Program-made: the position numbers and the translations under genes
Part shown: positions 35,821 through 44,571 of the stretch, in pieces
Position numbering within the stretch: the stretch's first letter is position 1
How the letters are laid out: every line of letters begins with the position of its first letter
From: Chloroflexota bacterium
GTDB taxonomy: Bacteria; Chloroflexota; Anaerolineae; Aggregatilineales; Phototrophicaceae
DNA: 58,534 bases
Direction: 5' to 3'
Assembly (NCBI GenBank): GCA_026707745.1
Contig: JAPOWG010000005.1
Span: 1 to 58,534, forward strand
Notes under the pieces: model-generated
Databases searched by the model: none
The model's input: only the letters and a program-made list of their open reading frames with translations
Told to the model about the DNA's origin: nothing

Positions 35821-36674
35821 TAGCTGGCCGGAACTTTTGGCGTCGCCGGATCGTTTCCCCACTCTTTCCATGAGCCGTCGTAAACGCGCAAATTGCTTGC
35901 TCCCGCCATTTCCAGCGCGAGCAACACTAAGCTGGCGGAAACACCCGAGTTGCAGTAAATGACTGTATCCTCAGCATCCAAACTGATCCCCATTTCAGAA
36001 AACTGCGCTTGCAGATCGAGGACCGGCTTCAGCGTCATATCATCAGCGATTATGCGCTTTGCTGGCAGGTTGATTGCCGTCGGGATATGCCCCCCGTATT
36101 GAGCCCGCGACGCCTTGCCCGCAAACTCCTCGGGCGAACGCACATCCAGTAGCTGAATGGTCTCGGCCTCGATGCCGCTCAGAATATCCCCCGCCTTCGC
36201 TTTCAAACGAGAATTTCTTGCCGCCGTGAAGGTCCCCGGGCGCACCCCGGGTAGAGCGTCTTCCGTCGGCCGTCCCTCGGCTGTCCACTTCCGCCAGCCG
36301 CCATCGAGGATCCGAACATCGGCGTGGCCATAATACAGTAGGCACCAGCGCATGCGCGCGGCAAACATACTTGCGGCATCGTCATAGATGACCACACGGC
36401 TGTCATTGCTGATTCCCAGTTGCCTCATCAAGTCGCTAAAGCGGCCGGGCGCGGCAATATCGTTGGATGGCGAACCCGGTTCGACAATATCGACCAGCCA
36501 ATCGACGAAAACCGCGCCGGGAATATGCGCCGCTTCGTAAGCGGCGCGATCGCTAATATAATGTGGGGGTGGCGCCGTAGGCGGCAGCACCTTGCCGCGC
36601 ATGTCGATAATGCGCAGATCACTGTCATTCAAATGCTCTTCCAGCCAAGCACTGTTTACCAATGGCGAATTCAT
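35820..36674 (-). CDS. sseA: thiosulfate / 3-mercaptopyruvate sulfurtransferase
   Basis: This 284-residue protein is made of two rhodanese domains. The catalytic cysteine is in the C-terminal domain, VIYCNSGVSAS; the N-terminal domain (DLRIIDMR..., VVIYDDAASMFAAR) is inactive as usual. The loop CNSGVSA is closer to thiosulfate sulfurtransferases than to the CG-S-G-V-T/S of mercaptopyruvate enzymes, so the sulfur donor is uncertain. GGAGGGG precedes the ATG. Confidence 0.88.
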   Translation of the reverse strand: MNSPLVNSAWLEEHLNDSDLRIIDMRGKVLPPTAPPPHYISDRAAYEAAHIPGAVFVDWLVDIVEPGSPSNDIAAPGRFSDLMRQLGISNDSRVVIYDDAASMFAARMRWCLLYYGHADVRILDGGWRKWTAEGRPTEDALPGVRPGTFTAARNSRLKAKAGDILSGIEAETIQLLDVRSPEEFAGKASRAQYGGHIPTAINLPAKRIIADDMTLKPVLDLQAQFSEMGISLDAEDTVIYCNSGVSASLVLLALEMAGASNLRVYDGSWKEWGNDPATPKVPAS

Positions 36675-36695
36675 AAGCCCCTCCAGTACGCAACA

Positions 36696-36724
36696 TATAT
36701 CAAATGGATACCATCCTCGTTCAA
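36696..36724 (-). promoter_or_regulatory. promoter candidate for the sulfurtransferase gene
   Basis: The minus strand reads TTGAAC, 17 bases, GATATA, ending about 20 bases before the start codon. Confidence 0.45.
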
Positions 36725-36758
36725 AAACCGCCCGAAGCCGGCAGTGATGAACTGTTTA

Positions 36759-36834
36759 TAAACTGCGGCGCTCATGCGACAAGCAGGCTTACTGTTTTGC
36801 CTGAGCGCGACATTCCTTGAACCCTTTCGCTACC
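36759..36834 (+). repeat. R1 repeat, copy G (diverged)
   Basis: It reads AACTGCGGCGCTCATGCGAC, then CTTACTGTTTTGCCTGAGCG and ACATTCCTTGAACCCTTTCG, the same variant as copies A and E. The right end is lost. Confidence 0.7.
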
Positions 36835-36877
36835 GAATCAACCTCTTGACTTACCGAACACACACATCGCGATATAA

Positions 36878-36917
36878 GCCCCTCTCCCCTTGTGGGAGAG
36901 GGGTTTGGGGTGAGGGC
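36878..36917. repeat. GC-rich hairpin repeat (R3 family)
   Basis: CCCCTCTCCCC and GGGAGAGGGG form a strong stem, followed by TTTGGGGTGAGGG. The same core recurs at 49878 and 52588. Confidence 0.8.
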
Positions 36918-36992
36918 TTGCGCCGCCCCCAGCCGGCAGTGGTGAATTTAGTGAACATAGACTTCTTGTTCGGTCTCAAAAATCGCGGGCCT

Positions 36993-37036
36993 AGCTCCCC
37001 TCCCCGATGCTTCGGGGAGGGGCTGGGGGAGGGGTT
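36993..37036. repeat. GC-rich hairpin repeat (R3 family)
   Basis: CTCCCCTCCCCGA and TTCGGGGAGGGG form the stem, followed by CTGGGGGAGGGGTTAG. It resembles the hairpin inside R2. Confidence 0.75.
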
Positions 37037-37108
37037 AGAAAAACCAGAATCAATGAAACTCACCACTTCCCCATCAACCTCATGTTTTATCAAGACGCAT
37101 CTCTCCGA

Positions 37109-37114
37109 TATAAT
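37109..37114 (+). promoter_or_regulatory. -10 box candidate of the hydrolase-ligase gene
   Basis: A perfect TATAAT lies 27 bases before the ATG at 37141. The -35 region (TTTATC-like) is poor. Confidence 0.4.
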
Positions 37115-37140
37115 ATATCCAAAGTTGACCGAGTTTGCCG

Positions 37141-39636
37141 ATGAAAAAGCGTATCCGTGGATTAAAACGGGCGATCTTTCAACTGGATTTCGATCTGTAT
37201 CGAGTCAAGGTGCCGATACCCGGCTACGACGGCTCCCATCTCAGTGTCATTGATCTGTCCCCGCAAGACATCGAACAGACAATCGTTTTCCAGCATGGAT
37301 TCGCCGGCGTTGCCGAATCCTGGGAATACCAGCTCACGCATTTTGCCCATCAGTTTCGCGTGATAGCGCCCGAACTGCGCGGGCATGGACAGAGCGACGC
37401 TCCCCACAGCGAGTACGATATGCGGGAACTCGTTGAAGATCTGCAGGCGGTTGTTACTTCGCTGAATCTTCCGCAAAAGTTTGTCCTGATCGGCCACTCC
37501 TTTGGTGGCGCAATTTGTGTTGAATATGCCAATGCCTACCCCGAGCGCATCTCCAAACTCGTGCTGGTTGCCACAGCCGGAGAATATCCCCTGCCCAAGG
37601 CGGCGTCCTTGCTTTTTCACATTCCCATTAAAATCGCTGTTCCGTTTTGGCGCTATCGCCGCAAATGGGACGCGGAATATCACGTGCTGAAGAAGATGTA
37701 TCTCAACGCGCTTCATCAATGGCAAGGCTGGTCGCTTCTGCGCAATATCACGGCGGAGTCCCTTGTTATCACAGGTGAACGAGATACCTATTTCCCACGA
37801 TACATATATGACGATGTTGCCAAGATGATGCCGAACGCCGAGGTCTACGACATAGGATCCGCCAAACACAAAGTTCAGTTAGAGCGGCACGAAGCGGTCA
37901 ACCGCGCCATCGAACGCTTCATTTTGGCCGCCCAACACAGCAGTTGGCGCAGCGAATCTGTGCTCGACCGACTGAATCGCGGCAGACCCTGGTTGAGCCA
38001 CTATCACCTCGATACGCCGCATACGATACCTATTCCCAATCAGCCGCTCTTTCGTTTTCTGGAGAGCGCCGCCGACTGGCGGCCCAAACGAATTGCCACA
38101 GTCTTTTATGGCAAGACCATGACCTATCGTCAACTCGAGGCAAGGGTCAATCAATTCGCGCGCGGCTTGAGCAAGATCGGGGTGGGAGCGGGCGATCGCG
38201 TGATGATCGTCCTGCCCAACACGCCGCAATTCCTCATCGCCTACTACGCGATTCTCAAAATTAATGCCGTGGTCGTGCTTTCCAACCCCGACGCCAACGA
38301 GCAATTGATCGCTTCCCAAGCGCAAGACACCGGGGCCAAAGTTCTCATCACGCTTAGCGCGTTTAGCGAACTGGCGGACTTGATTCAGCGGACGACAACA
38401 GCCCAAACCCTTGTCTTTACGCGGATTGGCAAGCACGTCACGACCAGCCAGAGCAAGGCCTTTGGCAGACATAAACACCCAACGCAATCGGACGAAGTAA
38501 TCGCCGGACGCATCGGCAAGTTCATGTCCGATCTGATGAATGACGAGCTAGCGACCCCTCCTCAAATTCCTGTGAATCCAAAAGATCTCGCGGTGATATC
38601 CTTTACCAGCGGCACCACCAGCAAACCCCGAGGCGTCTGCCTTACGCACAGAAACCTGGTCGCGAATGCCCTGCAAACGAGACACTGGATGCCCGAAATC
38701 GAATATGGCGAGGAAACCGTCATGGCCGTCGTGCCCTTCGAACACAGCTATGGCATGACCGCGGCCATGAACCTGCCGATTTTGATCGCAGCCAAGATCG
38801 TGATCGTTTCAGTCTTTGAATTGAAGCAAGTGCTTGAACAAATCAAGCGGCACAAGCCGACGCTATTCCCGGGCGTGCCCTCTATGTTCACCTTGATCAA
38901 CCAAGCGCCCAACGTCAGAAGCTACGGGCTTTCCTCCATAAAAGCCTGCATCAGTGGCGCGGCGCCCTTGCCGGTGGAAGTGCAGGAGGCTTTTGAAAAA
39001 TTGACGCGGGGACGTCTGGTTGAGGGATACGGGCTCACCGAAGCGGCTCCCGTGACACACTCCAATCCACTATATGGACTGCGAAAGATCGGGTCGATAG
39101 GCGTACCCCTGCCCAATACAGACGCCAAAATTGTCGATCTGGTTGATGGGAACGAGCTGCCCGCGGGAGAAATCGGCGAGTTGATCGTCCGCGGCCCGCA
39201 AATTATGCGTGGATATTGGCGCTCTCCCGAAGAAAATGAGTCCGTTCTGCGTGAAGACTGGTTGCATACCGGCGATGTCGCGATTATGGACGACGAAGGC
39301 TACTTCAAGATAATCAGCCGCAAGCGCGACACCATCTTCACGGGAGATTTCAGTGTCTACCCGCGAGATGTTGAAGAAGTCCTCTACGAGAACAATAAGG
39401 TTCTGGAAGCCGCCGTCGTCGGCGTCGGCAGAGAATCCGGCAAGCAAAAGATCAAAGCCTTCGTTGTGCCCAGACCGAACACCACTTTATCCAAGGAGGA
39501 GCTGGTCTCCTTGTGCAAGAGGCGGCTGGAAGAATATGCGGTGCCGTGGGAGATTGAGTTCCGGCAAGAGTTGCCGCGATCATTTATCGGTAAAGTACTG
39601 CGGCGCATGCTTTTTGAAGAGGAGATGGGAAAATAG
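37141..39636 (+). CDS. alpha/beta-hydrolase fused to an AMP-forming acyl-CoA-synthetase-like ligase
   Basis: This 831-residue two-domain protein has an alpha/beta hydrolase in residues about 25-265, with nucleophile S120 in LIGHSFGGA, an oxyanion-side HGF and a C-terminal KHKVQLERH histidine region. An ANL-superfamily ligase follows at about 300-831, with SFTSGTTSKPRGV, GYGLTEAAPVTHSNP, HTGDVAIMDDEGYFKI and the C-domain lysine in SFIGKVLRRML. One chain could thus release and re-activate an acyl group. The OleBC olefin-synthesis fusion has a similar layout, but OleB uses an Asp nucleophile, so that role is unlikely. ATG 37141 is preferred over TTG 37135. R1 copy H follows the gene. Confidence 0.8.
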   Translation: MKKRIRGLKRAIFQLDFDLYRVKVPIPGYDGSHLSVIDLSPQDIEQTIVFQHGFAGVAESWEYQLTHFAHQFRVIAPELRGHGQSDAPHSEYDMRELVEDLQAVVTSLNLPQKFVLIGHSFGGAICVEYANAYPERISKLVLVATAGEYPLPKAASLLFHIPIKIAVPFWRYRRKWDAEYHVLKKMYLNALHQWQGWSLLRNITAESLVITGERDTYFPRYIYDDVAKMMPNAEVYDIGSAKHKVQLERHEAVNRAIERFILAAQHSSWRSESVLDRLNRGRPWLSHYHLDTPHTIPIPNQPLFRFLESAADWRPKRIATVFYGKTMTYRQLEARVNQFARGLSKIGVGAGDRVMIVLPNTPQFLIAYYAILKINAVVVLSNPDANEQLIASQAQDTGAKVLITLSAFSELADLIQRTTTAQTLVFTRIGKHVTTSQSKAFGRHKHPTQSDEVIAGRIGKFMSDLMNDELATPPQIPVNPKDLAVISFTSGTTSKPRGVCLTHRNLVANALQTRHWMPEIEYGEETVMAVVPFEHSYGMTAAMNLPILIAAKIVIVSVFELKQVLEQIKRHKPTLFPGVPSMFTLINQAPNVRSYGLSSIKACISGAAPLPVEVQEAFEKLTRGRLVEGYGLTEAAPVTHSNPLYGLRKIGSIGVPLPNTDAKIVDLVDGNELPAGEIGELIVRGPQIMRGYWRSPEENESVLREDWLHTGDVAIMDDEGYFKIISRKRDTIFTGDFSVYPRDVEEVLYENNKVLEAAVVGVGRESGKQKIKAFVVPRPNTTLSKEELVSLCKRRLEEYAVPWEIEFRQELPRSFIGKVLRRMLFEEEMGK

Positions 39637-39646
39637 AACCAATTAA

Positions 39647-39727
39647 CGTAACCCACGTCGCTCAAGCTACGGGACGGTTTACAATTTTCCAAGAGCAGGG
39701 CAGACTTTTTCGCTGCCGCCGAGCGGC
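39647..39727 (+). repeat. R1 repeat, copy H (diverged)
   Basis: It keeps AACCCACGTCGCTCAAGCTA, a central TTTACAATTTTCCAAGAGCA and the terminus CGCTGCCGCCGAGCGGCT. It ends five bases before the LON-domain gene's ATG. Confidence 0.6.
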
Positions 39728-39732
39728 TCCTT

Positions 39733-40389
39733 ATGCATGATCTGCCGCTGTTTCCGCTGAACACCGTTTTGTTCCCCGGCATGCAACTTAAACTGCATAT
39801 CTTTGAAGAACGTTACAAGTTGATGATTCGTCGCTGCATTCATGACGAGACGCCATTTGGCGTGGTCCTGATCAGGAGCGGTCGCGAAGCGCTGGGGCCG
39901 GTCGCAATTACCTATGACGTCGGCTGCACGGCCAAGATTATCGAGGTGCAGAAGCTTCCCTTTGATCGCATGAATATTGTCGCCGTGGGCCAGCGACGCT
40001 TTCGCGTCCGCGCGCTGGATCACAGCAAGCCCTACCTCATTGCTGATGTCGAGTACTTTGTACCGCGAGAAGACGACAAGGCAGCCATGCGCCAATTCGG
40101 CAGAAGTCTGCGCCCGCTTATCATTCGCTACCTGGAAATCCTCGCCTCAGCCGAAGAAGTCGACTTTGATCCCGAACAGATCCCCCATTCGCCCAGGTCG
40201 CTTGCCCAAATCGCTGCTATACTTTTGCAGGCCGACAATACGCAGAAACAGGAACTGCTGCGCCAGGATACAATGGCGCAACTTTTGAGCTTGCTGGTTG
40301 AAATCTATCGCCTGGAGACAATGCTGCTGGGCATGCGCTTGAACCCGCCCGATGATGACTTTAACATTGGACCCTTTTCCAGCAACTAA
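39733..40389 (+). CDS. LON substrate-binding-domain protein (stand-alone)
   Basis: This 218-residue protein consists only of the N-terminal substrate-binding domain of Lon protease (PF02190): LPLFPLNTVLFPGMQLKLHIFEERYKLM at the start, and no ATPase or protease part. Such proteins are widespread, but their role is poorly defined (possible adaptor). The start ATG at 39733 lies immediately after an R1 copy and has no recognisable Shine-Dalgarno sequence, which is unusual here. Confidence 0.85.
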   Translation: MHDLPLFPLNTVLFPGMQLKLHIFEERYKLMIRRCIHDETPFGVVLIRSGREALGPVAITYDVGCTAKIIEVQKLPFDRMNIVAVGQRRFRVRALDHSKPYLIADVEYFVPREDDKAAMRQFGRSLRPLIIRYLEILASAEEVDFDPEQIPHSPRSLAQIAAILLQADNTQKQELLRQDTMAQLLSLLVEIYRLETMLLGMRLNPPDDDFNIGPFSSN

Positions 40390-40916
40390 TCGGAAGTACC
40401 AAGACAATCGTTTCAAATTGAAATGCCGCCCACAATGCCTAGTTTTCCGCCGTATTCGTAGTCTGCAAGTCTTCTCCGCTACTCGATTTCCGGTGAACAT
40501 ATTGGATGCCGAGACTTGGCTGACAGTAACGAACATCGCTATTTGGCGAGCCAAGCCACAGAATACAGGCGGGCTAGGTAGGGGCGACTCTATGAGTCGC
40601 CCGCGTTCCATAGCTACGGATGTTTGGATTGCCCTAGAAAATGGGGCAAATGTGACGCTGTTTTGTAGTATCGGTCAAGCCTTGTAAGGGCGTTTCGCTG
40701 GAACGCCCGCAAATCACAGGTCATTTTCGCAGTCGGCTCGGCGGGTCTCGTACGTACTGACCGCCGAGCGGCTACATTGTCATATTTGCCGGGCCGAACG
40801 GAGCACAATGACTTGAAGTGGCTGCCCTGTGTGGAATACTACAAACCACCAGACATGGTAGAATCGTCCCGCGGATACACCGCCGATCAGCAAAAACCAG
40901 GTTTAGAGGTAAGCCA
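40390..40916. other. intergenic region with short hairpin repeats
   Basis: I see no gene here. Two perfect short hairpins occur: GGGGCGACTCTATGAGTCGCCC at 40582 (arms GGCGACTC and GAGTCGCC) and AGGGCGTTTC with GAACGCCC at 40688. A degenerate R1 end follows at 40731-40773. The two hairpins belong to the small hairpin group also seen at 49733, 52447 and 58278. Confidence 0.6.
40731..40773 (+). repeat. R1 repeat, remnant copy I
   Basis: Only the right end GACCGCCGAGCGGCT and a degenerate left part are recognisable. Confidence 0.4.
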
Positions 40917-42104
40917 TTGAGGAGCGTTCTCAAATACTTGTTGCGGCTATCCCTTGTACTCTTTGCTACCATCATCCTGCTCGAGATTGCACTTCAGCTT
41001 GCCTTTCTCCACTTGCCGGGGGAACTGATAAGGCGTATGCCGCAATTTCGCGAGCGATCCGGATTCACTTTAGTGACGGAACATGGGGCGAGAGAGTCTC
41101 CTGCCGGCGAAGTTGTCGAGATACGCGTCGACCAGTATTCTGGCGACCTGTTTCGTTTAACCTGTCTCTCAACCGATCACGCCCAATTCTTTGAGCCTTA
41201 CACGGTGAGATTCACGCGCGACAAACACGGCTTCCGCAATCAGGAACCGTGGATGGACGATCTCGATCTCATCGTCCTTGGAGATTCCTTCACGGCGGCG
41301 GAAGCGATACAAAATCCCTTCTGGACCGGGCTTTCCGACTCCATGCTTTCATTGGCTTTTCCCGGCAGTGGCACCATCGAACAAAGTCTCTTGCTAGACG
41401 CATTCGGATTACCGCTTCAACCGGATACGGTCGTCCTGGCCTACTTCGCGGGCAACGATCTCTCCGACAATCGAGTCTTCCTGGAAATGCGGCGTCAAGG
41501 CAAGTCGATTGCCGACCGAGTACACCAAAATCGCTCTCCCCTGGAATATCTGGTGACCGTTCACCTCGCATTGTATCTGCGCGATGCCATTCACAAAGCA
41601 AACATTAAGGACTGCCACTATCCACAAATTGCCGATACCGGAGAGGCGACTCCCGTCGCGTTTTTCGACAAGATGCTGCCGATCCTCGCCTTGGACGCCG
41701 ACGCCTTGCGCGCCAGCGACATGTTCCAAGCCACCCTGACCTCAATTGTAGAGATGTCGCAAGATCTGGAAGCGCGCGGAATCCGCTTTGTCATGATGTA
41801 TATCCCACAGAAGGCCGAACTGTACTGGCCATACCTGAACGCCGAGAGCAAAGAGGGGATCGCGTCCTTCGCTGCGGGGCTTGCTTCCCCGCTTGCTGCA
41901 GAAATGATCGACGAAAATATTTCCGCGCAGCGCGATCTCTGGTTGTCAGTTGCGCTGGAAGGGCAGATCGAGTTCCTGGATCTGACGCCGGCTTTGCGCT
42001 TGGCGATAAAAAACGGGCAGTCGCCCTACTTCTTTGCCGATACCCACTGGAATCAATTGGGACACGATCTTGCCCGTCAGGAACTGCAGAAATTTCTAAA
42101 TTAG
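40917..42104 (+). CDS. membrane-anchored SGNH/AlgX-like protein
   Basis: This 395-residue protein has one N-terminal membrane segment (about residues 8-33) and an extracytoplasmic SGNH-hydrolase-like domain. The nucleophile Ser124 is in VLGDSFTAAE, there is an oxyanion motif FAGNDLSDN, and the catalytic Asp375-His377 are in DTHWNQLGH. This combination is typical of AlgX/AlgJ-type polysaccharide O-acetyltransferases and relatives. I start it at TTG 40917, after AGAGGT, since the upstream part lacks a ribosome site. It leads a four-gene same-strand cassette with the carbamoyltransferase. Esterase activity is an alternative. Confidence 0.75.
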   Translation: MRSVLKYLLRLSLVLFATIILLEIALQLAFLHLPGELIRRMPQFRERSGFTLVTEHGARESPAGEVVEIRVDQYSGDLFRLTCLSTDHAQFFEPYTVRFTRDKHGFRNQEPWMDDLDLIVLGDSFTAAEAIQNPFWTGLSDSMLSLAFPGSGTIEQSLLLDAFGLPLQPDTVVLAYFAGNDLSDNRVFLEMRRQGKSIADRVHQNRSPLEYLVTVHLALYLRDAIHKANIKDCHYPQIADTGEATPVAFFDKMLPILALDADALRASDMFQATLTSIVEMSQDLEARGIRFVMMYIPQKAELYWPYLNAESKEGIASFAAGLASPLAAEMIDENISAQRDLWLSVALEGQIEFLDLTPALRLAIKNGQSPYFFADTHWNQLGHDLARQELQKFLN

Positions 42105-42194
42105 TGTAGGCTTGAAAGTTGTTGTCGCCGTTTTCGGAACAGTTTGTTCCGGTGGCGGTCTTATACCTCAACGCGTAGCGGGAGAAGTAATCAC

Positions 42195-42425
42195 TTGAAA
42201 GAACTCTGGAAGATCGCCTGGGAGCGCTTCAGTCTCAATTCCAGCATCGTGGCCGACGGCAATGGACGATTCATCGTGACGCTGTTCTATTTCACGATTC
42301 TCTTGCCCTTTGGGCTGTTGTCTGCCCTGTTCATGGATCCCCTGCGCGTCCGCAATGCGGGAGTATCCTGGCAATTGCGCGAGCCGGTCCCTTCTGATCT
42401 TGAATCGGCCAGAGAGCAGAGTTGA
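42195..42425 (+). CDS. small membrane protein of the carbamoyltransferase cassette
   Basis: This 76-residue protein has one hydrophobic segment at about residues 26-47 (FIVTLFYFTILLPFGLLSAL), followed by a cytoplasmic-looking tail with a Trp. I start it at TTG 42195 with GGAGAAG eight bases upstream; the in-frame ATG at 42144 lies too close to the preceding gene. Its stop is 2 bases before the carbamoyltransferase ATG. I do not recognise a named family. Its constant-looking position suggests a membrane partner of the enzyme. Confidence 0.65.
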   Translation: MKELWKIAWERFSLNSSIVADGNGRFIVTLFYFTILLPFGLLSALFMDPLRVRNAGVSWQLREPVPSDLESAREQS

Positions 42426-42427
42426 GC

Positions 42428-44218
42428 ATGTATATTCTGGGCATATCAGCTTTTTATCACGATTCCGCCGCTGCGCTCATCAAAGATGGCGAGGTGGTAG
42501 CCGCCGCCATGGAAGAACGCTTCACGCGGCTGAAACACGACAATGGCTTTCCTCAACTTGCCGCGGAATTCTGCCTCGAACAGGCGCGGATTCCCCCTGA
42601 TGAACTTGACTATGTGGTCTTTTACGAAAAGCCCCTGGTGAAGTTTGAACGTATATTGCAGACAGCCTTGAACACCTTTCCACGTTCATCCGGCCTGTGG
42701 CGGGAGTCCATGCTCGCTTGGTTGACGGACAAACTCTGGGTGCGCAGCCACCTGGCCCGCGGGATCGGCGTTCCCTACGACAAAATACTCTTTTGCGATC
42801 ACCATATGAGCCACGCCGCTAGCGCATTTTTCGCCTGTCCTTACAAGGACGCCGCAATTCTGACCGTGGATGGCGTTGGCGAATGGACGACCACTGCCTT
42901 GGGCGTCGGCAAAAGCTCCCTCGGCGAGGCTGATGCCATGCCGCCCGCCATCGAGCTTTTTGAAGAGCAGCGCTTCCCGCATTCTTTGGGTCTGCTCTAT
43001 TCCACATTTACTGCCTGGCTTGGCTTCCGCGTCAATAACGGCGAATACAAAGTCATGGGTATGAGCCCTTACGGCGAGCCGCGATATTTGGACAAAGTCT
43101 ATAAACTTGTCGCGGCCGACCGGACAACGGGATCATTTCGCCTCGATATGTCCTATTTCGACTTTCATCGCTCCACCTCCCGCAGTTATAGTGACAAATT
43201 CCTCGATCTGTTTGGGGAAAAGCGCGACGCCGACAGTGAATTCTTTACCGCCAGCACGCAGCCGCACCGCAAGGACGAAAAACTGGCGATGGAAACCAAT
43301 CAATATTATGCCGATGTCGCCGCTAGCGTGCAGCAGGTCACCGAAGATACCCTCATTAACATCGCCACCTATCTGCACAATAAGACCGGCATGAAAAAGC
43401 TGGTGATGGCCGGCGGCGTCGCCCTCAATACCAAAGCCAACTGGCGCATCCTGAAAGAAACCCCATTTGAAGAACTCTGGATTCAGCCGGCGGCGGGTGA
43501 CGACGGCGGCGCCCTGGGCGCGGCCCTGTGGGCATGGCATATCGTCCTGGGCAAACCACGCCGATGGGTGCAGTCACACGCCTATTTCGGCAAGGGTTAT
43601 GACGACGCCGATTGTAGGTCATTCCTCGAGGCCGCCGGCTTGCGCTATGAATCCTACGACGACGAATGCAAGTTGACGGAAACCATCGTCGACGCGCTGA
43701 CCCGGCAACAGGTTATTGGATTTCACCAAGGCCGATTCGAGTGGGGTCCGCGCGCTTTGGGGAATCGCAGTATCCTGGCCGATCCCCGCGGCGAAGAAAT
43801 GAAAGAAATCGTGAATACAAAGATCAAATTTCGCGAACCCTTTCGGCCCTTCGCCCCTGTTATACTCCGAGAACGGTCCCCGGAATACTTTGACTACCCG
43901 CAAGTCGCCGAGCACGATACGCCTCGTTATATGTTGATGGTTGCTCCCATTAAATCGGACAAACAGTCGGAAATCCATGCCGTCAACCACGAAGGCACCG
44001 GACGGCTGCAATCCATTGACCGTGATACCAACCCGCGCTACTATGATGTCGTCAAGCAGTTTGGCGACGCCACTGGTGTCCCCGTTGTCCTAAATACGTC
44101 CTTTAACCTGCGGGGCGAACCAATCGTCAACACGCCGCAAGAAGCATTCAACACCTTCCGCAATAGCGATATCGATATGTTGGTCCTCGGATCGCATGTG
44201 CTGCGGAAGCCCCTTTGA
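42428..44218 (+). CDS. NodU/CmcH-type carbamoyltransferase
   Basis: This 596-residue enzyme has an N-terminal Kae1-like domain (ILGISAFYHDSAAALI, EERFTRLKHD, the metal-binding DHHMSHAASAF) and a C-terminal TsaC-like/NodU domain (FEWGPRALGNRSILADPR, FAPVIL, NTSFNLRGEPIV). Family members transfer a carbamoyl group from carbamoyl phosphate, through carbamoyl-adenylate, to a hydroxyl of a sugar or antibiotic. No antibiotic pathway is near. With the SGNH and small membrane proteins, a surface glycan acceptor is plausible (inference). The ATG at 42428 is preferred over TTG 42422. Confidence 0.9.
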   Translation: MYILGISAFYHDSAAALIKDGEVVAAAMEERFTRLKHDNGFPQLAAEFCLEQARIPPDELDYVVFYEKPLVKFERILQTALNTFPRSSGLWRESMLAWLTDKLWVRSHLARGIGVPYDKILFCDHHMSHAASAFFACPYKDAAILTVDGVGEWTTTALGVGKSSLGEADAMPPAIELFEEQRFPHSLGLLYSTFTAWLGFRVNNGEYKVMGMSPYGEPRYLDKVYKLVAADRTTGSFRLDMSYFDFHRSTSRSYSDKFLDLFGEKRDADSEFFTASTQPHRKDEKLAMETNQYYADVAASVQQVTEDTLINIATYLHNKTGMKKLVMAGGVALNTKANWRILKETPFEELWIQPAAGDDGGALGAALWAWHIVLGKPRRWVQSHAYFGKGYDDADCRSFLEAAGLRYESYDDECKLTETIVDALTRQQVIGFHQGRFEWGPRALGNRSILADPRGEEMKEIVNTKIKFREPFRPFAPVILRERSPEYFDYPQVAEHDTPRYMLMVAPIKSDKQSEIHAVNHEGTGRLQSIDRDTNPRYYDVVKQFGDATGVPVVLNTSFNLRGEPIVNTPQEAFNTFRNSDIDMLVLGSHVLRKPL

Positions 44219-44245
44219 TCGAATGGAGAACGGCAAGGAGACAGA

Positions 44246-44458
44246 ATGACTTCCAAAGCAAAAACCGGCAAGAATACGCCGAGCGCACTTCAAGATTTCT
44301 TCATGCGTCTGGGCGTGCTCGGCGAGCTGCTTGCCTTTTTGTGGAAACGCAAATTGTATTGGATGTTGCCGCTGGTGATCACGCTCTTGGTCTTCGCTCT
44401 CGTGATCATGTTCGGCAGCGCAAGTCCCGCCGGCGTCTTCATCTACTCTCTATTCTAA
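44246..44458 (+). CDS. DUF5989-like small membrane protein
   Basis: This 70-residue protein has an N-terminal helix LGVLGELLAFLWKRKLYWMLP and one membrane segment (about residues 36-56), and ends SPAGVFIYSLF. It matches my recollection of DUF5989 proteins, which usually sit next to NodU-type carbamoyltransferases. AAGGAG lies five bases before the ATG, 27 bases after the carbamoyltransferase stop. Confidence 0.7.
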   Translation: MTSKAKTGKNTPSALQDFFMRLGVLGELLAFLWKRKLYWMLPLVITLLVFALVIMFGSASPAGVFIYSLF

Positions 44459-44464
44459 TTGCCC

Positions 44465-44539
44465 GGGAATTGCGGCAGGCAAACAGGTTAGTGATTTTGT
44501 GTGAGCGCGATAGCCCAAATTCGCTGCCGCCGAGCGGCT
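44465..44539 (+). repeat. R1 repeat, copy J
   Basis: It reads GGAATTGCGGCAGGCAAACA, then GTGATTTTGTGTGAGCGCGA, then TAGCCCAAATTCGCTGCCGC, and ends CGAGCGGCT. It starts 6 bases after the DUF5989 stop. Confidence 0.85.
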
Positions 44540-44571
44540 GTTTTAGGATGGTTCGCTTTATTGGTCCCCAA

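Noticed and set aside
37141..39636. OleBC beta-lactone/olefin synthesis fusion
   Set aside because: The hydrolase nucleophile is Ser in GHSFGG, not the Asp of OleB, and no OleA or OleD gene is in the window.
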